NCBI GenBank assembly: GCA_036583965.1
Contig: JAZBQD010000013.1
Span: forward strand, 4,752,144 to 4,816,143
Direction: 5' to 3'
Source: Prunella strophiata
Lineage: Eukaryota; Chordata; Aves; Passeriformes; Prunellidae
Length of the DNA stretch: 64,000 nucleotides
Each line of letters begins with the position of its first letter. The stretch's first letter is position 1. The notes below the pieces were generated by a model that saw only the letters and a list, made by a program, of their open reading frames with translations, ran no database searches and had not been told where the DNA came from. This document shows positions 35,691 to 48,329 of the stretch, piece by piece. The position numbers and the translations under genes are program-made.

Positions 35691-38396
35691 CTACAGAAAT
35701 CTATTCCCTCATATGTCCATAAGGCAGAGCTCCATTAATTCTTCTAGTTACAAAAGCTAAACAAAACAACAAAGTATTCCTCAAACCAAATATGGATATA
35801 AAAACAACATTCTAAAGCCAGAATGTAAATAAATTATATAAAAAAAGGATCAGGCCTCACAAATGCATGAGTTCCATCATTGTGTAGCCATGTTCAGTGC
35901 TCTTTTCTCAGTAACTGTGTTTATAAAGACAAATCTCACAGTTTTAGTACTTGATGGCCCTGCTGGCAATGAAATAGGATAAGACATCTTGTCAGTACAA
36001 ACATAATAAAGCAGTGGTTATCCCCAATACCCAGGAATAGCAAAGGAAGCCAAGGCAAAACATATTCTTCTCCAACAATGAGCCAAAATCTGGGAGTACA
36101 TGTAAAGAAAAGCAATTTCAAACAGCAGCAACTATTTCTGCTACAGCACATGGTAGATGTTTCAGGACTTTACTGGGAAGGTCTGAAGGCAACTGGAGGT
36201 CTTGCATTATTCCCAGAGGTACTCAGTCTTCAACTTCTGACACAGAATTCCTCTCAAAAGTTGGGATTCATTTCCCATGACTAACAGCATCCCAGATCTA
36301 AATTAGTCACCTAGGTTCCCTTTATTTGCAAAAGACAGAACAGCTTCCAAAGGGCTACTCCTTGATTTCAATCATGATCTTCCATTTCAAGACAGAAGGA
36401 ATACTCCCTGCAGAACAGCTTGGTTTTCTCCCATGACAACATTAGAAGCACAGACAGTTCTCTTTAATTTGACCCAAGTTATGTCTAAAATTAAGTATGA
36501 TGAGCTCTGGACCAAGGAAACATTATTTGTGATATATCTTGGCCTGACAAGGTTTGTGAAGGTCTGAAGCATCTAGGTGCACATCTAATCTGCAGCAGAA
36601 ATCCTTACAAGTGGAATCAGGCACTGAAGATAAAGTTGACTGGCAGCTGACCAGGCTGTCAACAGCATCAAACACAACTGTGCAGATGCCTTCTAAGAAA
36701 GGTACCAGAGTGATATCCTGCCATCAAGCAAATGAGCTCAAATGCTCACAGGAAAGCAGAAAGGAATACTTTGGATCCAATGCCATCAGTTCAATGAGGC
36801 AAACAAAACATATGCTCTCTTAGTAGAATCTCCAGTAATCTCTTAGTTGACAACCAGCTCTGTTCACTGCTCACTGGATGCCAAGCTTCAGCCTGTGATA
36901 TGTTCCACTGTGCTAAAGTGCTCTTCCTCCCCCCTTCCATCACCCCTTAGGCAGAGCCCAGCATGTGGACCTCCTCTGGACAGGTATCTCATCTACAGGC
37001 TCTTTGATTTAGCACAGAGAGCTCCAGATAGACTGGGCTTATCCCAAACAACAGAGCTCTCAAGCAGGACCTCCCTGCAGTCTCCTTTCCCCAGCCTTGT
37101 TTAGACTGTTTCAGTGTCTCAGAGTGATTCTGCTCCTACTTACCACCTCCAGAGCTCACTTATCCAGTCAAACACTCCATCTAATTTCAGACTTGAAGAA
37201 CTGCAAAGCTAAAAGACAATTAATCTGACTGAGGACTATAGAGGATGGTAGCTAGGAATGGAACTGGGATCTTGTGATTGATAGTTTTAGCAATTAGGCA
37301 GCTCTTCCTTCCAAAATTCAGGTTGATTTAGTTGATTACACTCAGAGAAGGTTCTTCCTCACTGGCCCTCCAGTGACAGGTACACACATCTAGGTAAGTT
37401 AAGAGCAGAGGTGAAAATACTCAGCAGAGTGCAAAATACAGATGTAACACAGGCTTTTGGACATTAGAGGAACCAAAGAACAGAGAAATTGAAACTAAAT
37501 TCAGGCACTGCAAAGCAGCCTTGCTGGGCCAGAGAGACCAGCAGCACCTCAACCATCACCTCCCACTGCACCCCTCTGTGAGAGCCATGTCACAGAAAAG
37601 GAGCCAGAAACACTCCAAAAGCCATGGCCATGGAAAGGCATTTAAAAAAATATTTTAAAAACCACTGCTGTGAGCAAGGCTGGTTACCCCACTATCCTTT
37701 CAAACCAACACTGGAGAAACAATTCCTTTTCCTTTCTGCCCAGGAATTTGTGACAGTCAGGATATAGGTGCACACACAGAGAGACACAGAGCAGGTTTGC
37801 TATGAGAAAGGTTCAAGCTCTCGTGTCCTATTGCCTGGAGGAGCAGGGGACATTTAGATCGTCCTCTGAGAGGGCCAGTGAGACCTTTAAAAATGACACA
37901 AAGTTTGGGAGCCCTGAGATTCAAAGAGACAGGTACTCTGGTGGCCTTCTCAACTCTCCTTTCAGTCATCAGGACAAAAGTTGGCTGCAGCCATGAACTA
38001 TCCCCTCCTGGAAAAAGCCTGCCCATGGATCTGTGTCAGCACTGATTAGCTGTTGCCTGGCACGTCATCCATTTGCCATTTGTTAGGCCAAACATGCCAA
38101 CATTGGTAATCTAATCTTTGGCCAGCAACGGCCTCTTCCAGGTTAAATGTATTAAAGGAGTCGAGGAAACGGGGCTGACTTCACAGGCTGTGGCCTGCAG
38201 CTCTCCACCATGGCCTGACCCCCCTTCCCACCCCCTTCCCTGGAGATTGCTGGGGTCAGGACCTCCCCAGCATGGAGCTGAGTAAAACACTAACAGAGAG
38301 AGATGAGAGGATATTGGAAACATATTCTCAAGGCCTCAGTGCTTTGGAAATCTGAGAAGAACATGAGGCGTTAACTTAGAGCTTTCACTGCTGGGT
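35691..38396. other. Unique sequence
   Basis: No gene or repeat family was recognised. A pair of CCATGG words lies near 37622-37632. AT-rich at 35750-36000. Confidence 0.55.
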
Positions 38397-38442
38397 TGTG
38401 TCTGTGTGTGTGTGTTTTTTTAAAAAAAAAAAAAAAAAAAAA
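38397..38442. repeat. (TG)n followed by T7 and A21
   Basis: TGTG repeats run into seven T and then about 21 A. The T-then-A junction makes a small inverted repeat able to form a hairpin. Confidence 0.9.
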
Positions 38443-39373
38443 CATGTTTCCACAAGAATTTGATAAAGATATCAGTAAGACAAGGTTGAGGGGTTTTAAT
38501 GCAGCAGCAGCAAAAAGCATAGGGCTCTGTTCATGGGAGAATCCGTGTTACTAGGACACCTTAACACACAGCTCATGCTGGGAAGAGGGATACTTTGTTT
38601 TTAAGGAAATATTTCAAGTATATCAAGTACATCTTCTCAAAATAAAATAAAAAAAAAAAAAATCACTTTTATCTGCCATAGGTTCCAAGGTATTCAGAAC
38701 AAACAGCACTGCTTGTTGCTCTGGCAGGGATGGATGCTCCTGGGAATCCTTAAAATTGAGAATTAGGGATCTGAAACCGAGGAAAAGAGCCAGGATTCCC
38801 AGTGTCACTTTTCCCCCCCTGAAGGTAAAGGAATTCTCCTACAGAGGTGCCACATAGCTGGGTGTGTGAGACCCCCTGGAACTCTGTCAAGCAGATTGAG
38901 GTTCCTCATGAGATCATTTCACTAAAATTAGGGGTTAGGAATGAACTTTAACTCAGATGAAGGTGCAGAGGACCAACACTAAATCCAGAGACAGGCTCTG
39001 CTGCAGCTCAACATCAGATTACAGATGAAAACACTTAGAAAATATTTCCTAGAAAGTTCCCTTGCTTTGAAAACAATAGTTAGGATGTTTCACAAATGAC
39101 CCAAAATAAGAAAATTTTCTCTGGCTTTACTCCATCATAGCAGCCAGGGGTTGTGTTGGTTCCCAAAAAGCTCATGGACATGAGCTGCCCATTCTCATTA
39201 TTATCACTGCTTTATTTGCATGTTTCTCTCCAAAGATTAGCTTGGGACACACATTTCCTCTGTCCTGTCAACATGCATGTACTTGGAGAAAATTTCATAT
39301 TCACATAATAGGAAAAAAAGATAAGTTTGCAATGACCATTCTGACTGAAAGAAAATTTACTGATGGAAAACCT
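38443..39373. other. Unique sequence with an A run
   Basis: AATAAAATAA leads into 13 A at about 38641-38662. Otherwise nothing recognised. Confidence 0.6.
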
Positions 39374-39403
39374 TTATTTTGAGTGCCTCTCCACTCAAAA
39401 TAA
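39374..39403. repeat. 12-bp perfect-stem hairpin
   Basis: TTATTTTGAGTG (39374-39385) pairs perfectly with CACTCAAAATAA (39392-39403) around the 6-base loop CCTCTC. The arms do not extend usefully outwards: the next three pairs mismatch, then two pair. It is too short for an animal microRNA precursor. It may be an old hairpin remnant or chance. Confidence 0.7.
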
Positions 39404-40914
39404 TATTTGTGTGCCAGAACTGATTCTTTCCTTTGGGAAAGATTTGAATGAAGCTCAAATATTTGTGGCAAAGTGTAGCCTGTCCCTGGACACTGAGAGT
39501 TCCCAGATGGTACTGAATGCTCACGCCAGGAAGCCAATTCCTTCTTTGTAGTTTGCTTGGTGCTAATGTGTATTTTTATCAGTTATTTCTTCAGTGCTAA
39601 TTCATTTGACTTCAAATAGGCTGCTGACACCAGGCAGTGGGGTAGGAAATGGATATAAAGGTGGAACCAATCTGGGAAGGGAGAATGATCAGGGCACTGG
39701 GCTGTACTGGCAACTCGGTGCTAGGCACAGAGAGAACCTGACACCCAAGAGCAAGCATTTAATCCCACTGATGCTGAGTGGAACAGACAGCACAGAGCAG
39801 CTGCAAGCAAACTTCACTTTCTTTAATCCTGTGCTCCTACTTAACATCCCCTTTAAGAGAAGGATGGGCTGGGGGAGATGTCTATGATCTGTCTGAAGAG
39901 ATGACAGGCAAGAGGAGGCTTTGGGGGCTTGCTGAAGGACAGACACTGTGGGCAGGGAAACACACAAGTGCCAGCCCATTCACCAGTTGTCCTCAGCATA
40001 ACAGCTCAGGCATCCAAAAATCACCACAGAGACTTAACTCCCACTGTTCTGACCTGCCCTCCCAAATACCAGTGTTGGGAGAACAAGGCATTCAAATGAA
40101 ATCATTCTGTGATGCTCAAATGCTGCAAAAACCCCATTCTCTGAGTTTTGCACTTTCTGATTCAGGCTTAGAAGTGGAAAAGTGTAAAAAAGCTGTATCA
40201 AAAAGCACTTTACCTCACTCTTCCCAGTTGTTTGCCTCAAATTCATGAAAATCCCTCATGGCTGAAGGGCCTATTTTACCCAGAAAGTCCAACCCACACA
40301 GAGAGGCCACAGGGTCCTCTGAGAAAGGTCACATTTGGGTGTGATACAGAGCCCTGGGAGCTCTGGGAAGCATCTCAGTTATAGGAGATGGGAGAGACTG
40401 CTGCAGAGTTCAGCTGAATTTTCCAACCAGAAACCCCTCAGGACAGGTTCTTCCTCAGGTCTGGAATCTGGAAAACACTTGCCTTATTCACATTCCCTTC
40501 AAATGACCTGCAAGATCTGGCTCCAAGGCTTACCTCTCCCTGAGATTTTATTTCTCCCCCAGAAAGAGAAGTTAAGTGAGTTCAGGAAATGTTTTTTTAT
40601 TTTGAACATGGTTCTATTTCCCCATTTACTACATGATTTCTCTGTGCAAAGCCAGTGCTGTATCTGTAAATATGTTTTCTTTACTGAATTTGATGGGATA
40701 ACTCAACATTTCCTGATCTGGCACAAAGTCCATCCTTCAAAATATCATTCTCCTTGCAGCTCTCTGGGTTGGAGGGTTTTTTGCTTTGTTTCTGTTTTCT
40801 AAGAGGCAAGGGTGAAACACACTGAAACCTGAACCAGACACAAGTTCTGGTGTGAAAGAGGTTTGGTATCAGATTTGTACAGAGATTACTGCCATCAGTG
40901 TTTGCTGACTGCTA
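39404..40914. other. Unique sequence
   Basis: Nothing recognised beyond chance frames (156 codons at 39778-40248, 155 codons at 40335-40802). Neither shows a domain. Confidence 0.55.
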
Positions 40915-40936
40915 TGCATTTTGGATCAGGCCCTTG
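40915..40936. mobile_element. Possible MITE terminal scrap
   Basis: ATTTTGGATCAGGCCCTT matches the right end of the 'GGGCTTTGGATCAGGCC' palindromic repeat whose left arm is seen at 26708. Only about 18 bases are informative. Confidence 0.3.
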
Positions 40937-42138
40937 AACTCAGGATGCTTTTTTCCAAAGGAAGCTGTTTAGGGTTCTTTACTGCTGGTAGGAAACAGAA
41001 AGGGAGTTGCAGTGGTGAATTATTGGCATGGCATTACTCCTGGGACCCCAAAAAGAAATCCTATTAAAGAGAGCCCTTGTGATCTCATTGCTGTGTATTT
41101 CATGACTCTTCAAGTGGCTCTGCTAAAGTCATTCCCAGAAAATTTCCCCTGGAAAGGCTCAGGGGAGAAAGGAGCTGGATCACCCTCTGGTTCTGTTTAC
41201 CATTTACTGCTTCTGGAAGCAAAAGAGGTTTTTTTCTGCAAGCAGCTCCACTGTGTAAAGAAGCCTGGAGGTTCCAGGAGGAGAAAGCCAAGGCAGCCAA
41301 GATGCAATATTTCACTGCTCAGGCCTCAGGGCTCACTGCACCTTCACAGTGCTCCATGGACACTGCTAACACTGCCCACTGCAACAATTCTGTTCAACAG
41401 ACACAGTGTGAACGAGGACACACCCCACTAAACACCTGAAATCTTAAATAATCTTACATAATCATGAGAATCCCTAAGCAGAGGGTCAGAGAAAGCCATC
41501 TCTAAGGTAAAGCCAATATTAATTTTTATGGAGGAATCCCAAGCCAATGCACTCCCTGACAATTAACAAAGAGATTTTAATGAAATTCTCCCATACAAAG
41601 AGTTCCTTGGATAAGAACCCTGCTCAGTACTGCTCTAATCCCTCTGAATGTTTCCTGTCCATTACAGACCCTGCTTACTGATCACATTAATTCAGCAATT
41701 GTAGGAAATTAATTCCTACCAAGATGTGATCTGGAGTCACTCATCCTTTCTTACTCCATTACCTTTTCTCACATTTTTAAAGCACATCAGGAAGGATAAA
41801 GTCAGAATTTTAAAACCACCCTATTTACTACTTGCACAGCCAAATTCAAGACCCTGGAGATAGTGGGGGGAAGAAGGAACAACAGCCTCACCTGAGCCTG
41901 GCCCAGTGCTCCTTTAAAGGCTCCATTTCAATTCCACAAACCCAATCCATGACATAAGGGACAGGTTGATCCGTTGGAACACAAAAATTTAAACAAGTAG
42001 CCAAGGATAGGTCTCAAAAGCACAGTAAGACAGAGCAGGATAAAAAACCTAAGAGCTTTTCCAAAACAGTGAGTTCATTTCATAGCCAACTGCTCTGGTA
42101 TCTTGATGACAATACAGCAGAGAAATCACCAAAATTTT
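40937..42138. other. Unique sequence
   Basis: No recognised features. Confidence 0.55.
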
Positions 42139-42188
42139 ATCAAGCTTTATATTCTTTATACATATTTATACATATCAAGCTTTATATT
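42139..42188. repeat. Direct repeat, 16 bp, 34 bp apart
   Basis: TATCAAGCTTTATATT occurs at 42139-42154 and again at 42173-42188, identical over 16 bases. Between the copies is a TTTATACATA pair. The sequence is AT-rich, so slippage is the simplest origin. Confidence 0.75.
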
Positions 42189-43521
42189 TAGATGAAGAAA
42201 ATCACCCACTGAAGAGAAACTGTGAATACAAAGAGAAATATTTAAAGTTAAGATCATTATTAAATTACATTCCATGTATATAACCAGCACTATGCTTAAG
42301 AGCTACACAAATGCTGCAGCCTTACTGATTGATATCAGCACAAGGGCTTGGGCTTTATTTCACTTTCACACAGTTACAAAGGTGAAAACCAAGAGAAGCA
42401 TTTTCAGCTGCTCAGAACTGTTGGATCAGAGCACGATTTCACACAGTTGTAGATGAAGTCCCTATTAGAAATAGCTTTTCTTCTACACATTTAAAAGTTA
42501 CCTGCAATGTTCTGTTCAGAACTCCTGACAAGTAGAAGAATTTAATTTATTTCTGCCCAAGTTTCCTCTCCCCAGTCCCAGGCTGAGGCTAGGCTGGGAT
42601 TACCCCTCAGAGCAGGTATTAGCAAAGAGCTCCTTCCCCTTGATCTCTTATGTGGGGCTTCCCCTGCTGTCACAAGCAGAATTCCCTGACTGGCACTGAA
42701 ATGGTGACATCAAGTCAAGAACTTGAAAAATAAAGGAATTTAGTAACCAAACATTTAGTGTTTTCTGCTTTTGGGGTTGTTCTCTGTCAATATTTAACAT
42801 TATTAATATCAACACATCAGACATAAATCACTTTCCTTGAAATCTCCCTTGTCTCTCCAGTTAAGATTCCAGAGCACTGAGTATCTCTGGCAAACACAAC
42901 CACACTTCCAAGAAAACAGAAGTAAATTTGTATTTATGGTATTTTCAAGACACAAGCAATATACTTTTTTAAAAAATGTAAAACAAATGCAAACAGAGAC
43001 CTCTTAGAGGCTTTCATAATAAAGAAGCAACTTGGATCAATCCCAGAAAATAAGCAAACAAACAAACAAAATGAAGGGGCAGTCTTTTGCAGGTCATTTC
43101 AACCACAGGTTTGCTCCTTACTGTCACCGTAGTAAAACTCCTCTTTTCATGGAATGAGCAGCAATTTTACAGAAACTGACTCAAACTGTGCTGGATTCCA
43201 GTTCCATCACCATCCTTTGCAGAGGGTTAGTACAGGGAAGTGAGAGAAGTTTTCTCTTCATTTGAAAATCACCCTTTCTCTGCAATTTATATTAAAAGAA
43301 GTGTTTCATGCTGGGGAATAAAAAGCAAGATATAAAATATACTCAAACTGATAAAATCAGATCCGTCTCTAGCTGTGAAGCTGGTAGTTTCCCAGCTGGA
43401 CCCAGTTCATACTGGATTTTGCCTTGTGGCTGCCCTACAGAGCCCTCTAAGTACACCTCCCATAGCATGATTTGTGTGAGACACCAGGGTCAGGAAAACT
43501 GGGCTTTATCCCTTCCTTGGG
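42189..43521. other. Unique AT-rich sequence with (CAAA)n
   Basis: A short (CAAA)n run lies at 43053-43070. Nothing else is recognised. Confidence 0.55.
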
Positions 43522-43556
43522 TTTTTTTTTTCTCTTCTTCTCTTCCTCTTTTTTTG
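43522..43556. repeat. Polypyrimidine tract
   Basis: T10 followed by CTCTTCTTCTCTTCCTC and T7. Strand-biased pyrimidine run. The 139- and 114-codon frames across it are composition artefacts. Confidence 0.85.
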
Positions 43557-43990
43557 AGGGGAGACAAATTTCTCGGTGCTGCCAGTCTCGGGGGCGGATG
43601 TGGGGAGAGGGAAAAGCAGGAAAGAAAGGATAAGGATATAGTTCACTGGGGTGAGAAAGTCCCAACAGGACAGAATATTCTTGGGCTGCTCCATAGGCAT
43701 TGTCTAAAGGGTTTTTCCCTGTGGTAATCTGCTCCTTCCGGTGGGAGCGCTCCATACGTGAGCTTTGCCTGCAGCTCCCTTCCCATCCCATCAGGAAAGA
43801 TGATCTATCCTAAATACCTCCTTGATATATGGCAAAGAGCCGCTTTCAATTTCCAATCAGCATCCTCACTCCTGCCCAGATGCTGGTTGGAACCTCCTCT
43901 GAAGCTGTGCATTTGTATTTCCTGGGCTGGGTACAAAGGAGGGAAGCTCCCAGAAGTGAACTTTGAGGGGATTTAAGCAATGGCTCTAAA
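43557..43990. other. Unique block with retained CpGs
   Basis: CpGs cluster modestly at 43570-43600 (CTCGGTGCTGCCAGTCTCGG) and 43735-43765 (TCCGGTGGGAGCGCTCCATA). It could be a weak regulatory element. No gene was recognised. Confidence 0.3.
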
Positions 43991-45150
43991 TTACAGCTGA
44001 ATGGAGGGACCTTCTTAGAAACCCAGCACTAAATCACCTCCCTGACATCTCTGAGGCCGCTGTGAGAGTGGAGGAAGGTGGGATTTCTTACCAGGAGCAA
44101 AAGTTACAAAATATTAAGCTGAGAAGTGAGGCAAAGGAAGATGGCTAAGGAAATAAATGGAAAATTTCATCTGTACAGAACAAACCATTTGTGAAACTGT
44201 CAAGATTTGGGGAATGTCTGTATTTAGGAGAGGAAAAAGAGTGAGGAATCCCTCTACTTTTTAAAAGACAGAATTCTTAGCAAGGCTGTCTCATTGTGCA
44301 GGATTTTGTCTTGCCTTGCTACCTCACCTCTCATAGGCAAATACAACCACTTGTAGCCATCACTCTACCTGTTTCCAACCTGTGGAAGGTACAGAGGAAT
44401 TTGTTATTTCAGCTGTTGCAGTGTGAAGAGCACGATGCTCTCGGGATTATTTCAGCACAGTTCAGACTCTTGTTACTCCTGTAAATTCTTTTACAGCGTG
44501 GCAGGAATTTTCCCAGACTCCCAATGCTCAGACTGACACCATGATCCTGTCTCCAAAGAGAAGGAACTGCTGAGACATTTATTCCAGCTGGGGCTTCACA
44601 TCACCTCGAATCTCTGCCTAACACTACCAAGGTGCAGAGAGTCTCTTGATTTTCTGTAAGAAAACACCCCCAGCAGCTCCCAGTGCCCAGAGTCCCTGCT
44701 GGAATGAGCCTGAAGTGAAGAACAAGGTCACCCCTGGGAAGGAGAGCAAGGCAGGCACAAACTGAAACAGCAGATCCGAACGCGCGGATGTGACAAATGT
44801 GATCCCAAACACTGTTTCATTTCAGCTTCACATCCTTTCTTCTTCCACTGACTCCTGCTCACAGCTGCTCTTATTAGAAACAGTCAAGAGATGTTATTTT
44901 AAAAATATATACCTTGAAAAAAGCACTGGTTTTCTTTCCCCTTTGTTTCTTTCACATAAGTGCATGCCTTAAAAGATTACCATCAGAATTCTCAGTCACT
45001 TCCATCCAATTCCAATTAAACCATCATTAAAAAATGTTCTTTTTCTCATTCACTTTGAGAAGCAAGAGCAACAGAGTTTAACTTAAACACACATCCAAAA
45101 TCCATATTTATACAAGAAATACAATCCATCCTTCCTGACCTGCAATAATT
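43991..45150. other. Unique sequence
   Basis: A tiny CpG knot with near-palindromic TCCGAACGCGCGGA lies at about 44775-44788. Otherwise nothing. Confidence 0.55.
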
Positions 45151-45430
45151 TTGCAATATTGCAAATATTGAAACACCTTAAAATTTGGGAAGACATCCAT
45201 TTGTTAATTTATTATTTAAAATTAGCCAAGCAATTTTTATAACCCTTTTCATGACCTCTAGCTAACAAATGACTTGTTATTAACCCTTCAAACTTTCCAC
45301 ACAATTAAAAAATGATTAACAGCTGATGAATGGGCTACAATTGAAGAAATTAGGTTGCAATTAAGAAGACATTTAAATGAATGTTTAAAACTACTTGGAT
45401 TATAATTAGAACCAGATCAACTACGAAGGT
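45151..45430. other. AT-rich block, homeodomain-like cores
   Basis: Contains TTAATTTATTATTTAAAATT, ATGATTAACAGCTGATGAAT and TTGCAATTAAGAAG. It may be a conserved element or plain AT-rich sequence. I cannot distinguish these without alignment. Confidence 0.25.
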
Positions 45431-45874
45431 CACTTTTGAGTTGTGTTCTTGTGGTATCAGAGATAATTCAGCCAATAAAGCTGAATTTAGTGGTCACTAT
45501 TGGCACTGTTGGTGCATGGCTGAAACCCTCCCAAAGGATTAACTGAGCCTACCAAAGCCAGAGGCTAAGCCTAAAACTGACCCCAGGCTCAGCCCTTAAC
45601 CTGAGCCTTGTCAGTGTGGACCTTTCAGAAGCAAAATTGCAGCATTTCTCTCGAGACCATCTCAGTGTTTGACCCAGAAAGGATCTAAAGAATATGATGA
45701 TATACAAGAGACACCAGAACCCATGGATTTCTCTAGGACACAGCACCAGAGTCTCTGCTCAGCCAATGCCACCAAGTCCTTGAGCCACCAAAGTGGGGTT
45801 TTAGTCATGGTGACAGAGCCCTTCAATGTGGGGTTAAAAACAAGGGAATTGCACTTTAAGTACTGGAAATATTA

Positions 45875-45882
45875 TGTTGTTG

Positions 45883-45941
<59 letters not shown>

Positions 45942-45946
45942 TTATT
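45875..45946. repeat. (TTG)n(TTA)n microsatellite
   Basis: Four TTG-type units change into about 18 TTA units. This is the longest trinucleotide repeat in the window, uninterrupted over the TTA part, so it is likely to be polymorphic in length. The isoleucine run in the overlapping frame is an artefact. Confidence 0.95.
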
Positions 45947-47700
45947 GTCTGCCAATCTCAGCCCTATCTCAAGGCACTCAGAGGAAAGAATTTCCAATCT
46001 TTTGAGGGGTTGGACACCAACACCAAATGGCTTCAGGCAGTTTTGAAAAATCTCAGACAGGAGCTACAACTTAACTGACTGCACATTAAAAGCTGTCCCT
46101 CACTCTAAAAAAATTATCATCAGTATTTATTCACTTTATCATCTATGCACACAAAGCCAGTAATTACTAAATTCAAGGCAAGCAAATGTAAAGATTTGTG
46201 ACCTTTGGGCTCAAGCAGGAAACTACATAACACAACTAAGAAACACAATGAAAACCAACAATTTTGACAATGTTGTTCAAAAAAGTAACCAGCTGCTGTT
46301 AGCAGACACAAGAATGTGGTCTGTGTTTGGCTTTGTGGCCATTCCTTGTGGATATCCCACCTGGCCCACTGCCACTGACCAAACATCACCTTTTCCTGCA
46401 CTCACATTTCCATCATGATTGCTTCTTACTCCTTCACCCTTGAAAAGAAATGACATCCCACTTTTAATGAAATTATTCCTCCCCAAGACTTCCTCTCCCG
46501 TGACTCCTCTCCCTTGTCCTGCTCTGGGGGAGCAGCTGAGCCTTTCTTCTGTGTTTTGCCCAGCTCCCAGCACCCAGCCAGCCCTCACCGAGCAGCAGGA
46601 CACACTGCTCCCACAGCAGCCACCCAAACCCAGCTCCTCACGAGTACCCAACAGCTCAGGAGGGGTAGCACAAGTGATATTAGGAATTTGTTGTCACCTC
46701 AGGATCTCCACATAGGCAGAAGAGCTGAGGAAACACCCCCAGAGCCAGCTGTCCACAGGCACTGACCCAGAGCTGGGTGAGCAGCCCACAGCTGCCTCTG
46801 GAGCTGCCTTTCCACAGCCTCTGGGAAAGAACTGATCCATGTAATTCCTTGTGTCTCACTTGCTTCTTGGTTTGGTTTTTATTTCCTCAGGACACAGGAT
46901 AGAGGCTCCTTCCTACATTCCAAACCTATAATACTGAAACATCAGTTAGCTCATTGCAATGATTGGTGAGAAAGGAGACAAGTGTCGAGGTGATTTCCAG
47001 GCACTTGGAGCCTGTGCTGGGACTGCACACCCAGCACAGCTCTCAGGGAATTCTGCCTCCTTGCCTTGAAAACCGAGGCCTGAATATACACACAATGTAT
47101 CCAGGGAACTCTACAGCCTCACCTGCCCTGAGCTGAATTCAGACTTTGCTGCAAGTTCCACCTCCCATCCCCAGGCCTGTGCCACAAAACTGAAATAGCA
47201 GCTGAGAGCATTTGCCCTCAACCGGAAGAGTTGCAAATTTGAAACAACAGAGAAGGCTCTATAAAGGAGCTTCAAACCAGGCTGAGGTTTGATCTGGGGA
47301 AGCTGAATTTTAAAAATGGGATAAAGCATGGGGTGATCTACAAACTAGCACAAACTGGCATTTCCAGAGAAAATGGAAACCAGTCAGGACAGGAGTAATT
47401 ATGGATTAATTAATTCATGCAGTGGAAGAAGAAAAAAGTTACTTTGCTAGACAGAAAGAGATGAGAAACTCAAACTCTCCATAGTCCCAGACCTCCCAGA
47501 AATAGCATCAGCAGCCATTCTCTTCCCAGAGACTTCAATATTCATCAAATTCATTATTAAACTGCAAAGGGTAGGTGGGAAAACAAAACAGTGTGACCCT
47601 CTGAGACCAGATCCAGTGCTGATGCAAAGCCTGTGGAGTGGTTCCAGCTTGCACTAGGCCTGAGCTGAGCTCCCACCATGCACTGTCCCTTCTGATGTCA
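45947..47700. other. Unique sequence
   Basis: A GC-richer patch lies at 46500-46650. Open frames on both strands (124 and 98 codons) overlap there and are chance. Confidence 0.55.
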
Positions 47701-47785
47701 GGTTGATGGATTACAACTTCCTAATGCAGGACTGATGCATTATGACATCCTAATGTTGGGACGATTGATTGTGACTCTTTTTTAA
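47701..47785. repeat. Degenerate triple tandem repeat, about 28-30 bp unit
   Basis: Three tandem units start at 47701, 47729 and 47758. Each opens GG(T/A)..GAT, continues ATT(A/G)..A(C)..C and carries CCTAATG in units 1 and 2. Units 1 and 2 align well (GGTTGATGGATTACAACTTC with GGACTGATGCATTATGACAT). Unit 3 (GGGACGATTGATTGTGACTC) is more decayed. An old minisatellite. Confidence 0.65.
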
Positions 47786-48329
47786 GTATGGCTTAGTAGG
47801 CAATTATTGACACCATCCATGCATTAGAGCCCTAATTCAGCACAAACGGACTGACAGGCCAGAGCTGGGGGAAAAGATTAACCTATTCCAAATTTTATAG
47901 ATCAGGGTGAGACAGGGCTTGTTCTGGGACAGGGCCACCCTCTCATTACAGGCCTTGGGAGACAGCAAAACCTAAACAGTTTATGCCACATCTTGAAGAA
48001 AATTGCTTTATCCCTTCACCTCTAAGTGGATTCAGCCGCTGCCAGTTGACTTGGGAGTACTTTGGGGTCAGTGCACACACGCCAGAACACAGAGAGGGGG
48101 AAAAATCCAAGGAAAGGAAAGAGAGAGGTAAAAGCCAACACTGTCAGCTCCTACCCTCCAACATCTGTGAATAATGGAAGTGCAGAACCCAGGCTGGGAG
48201 TGGGGAGGTGAAGGGAGAAAAGGATGGTTGTAACAGTGACAAACAAGTCTAAGGGGACTTTTCTGCTCTCAAATGTCACTGGGGGAAGCAGACAGGAGAC
48301 GGGGGAGGTAAGGAAGAGAGAAGGTCACG
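47786..48329. other. Unique sequence
   Basis: Nothing recognised. A/G-rich at 48090-48140. Confidence 0.55.

Noticed and set aside
39374..39403. MicroRNA precursor
   Set aside because: The stem is only 12 bp and does not extend; animal precursors need about 25-30 paired bases.
45870..45946. Poly-isoleucine protein segment
   Set aside because: Direct translation of the TTA microsatellite.
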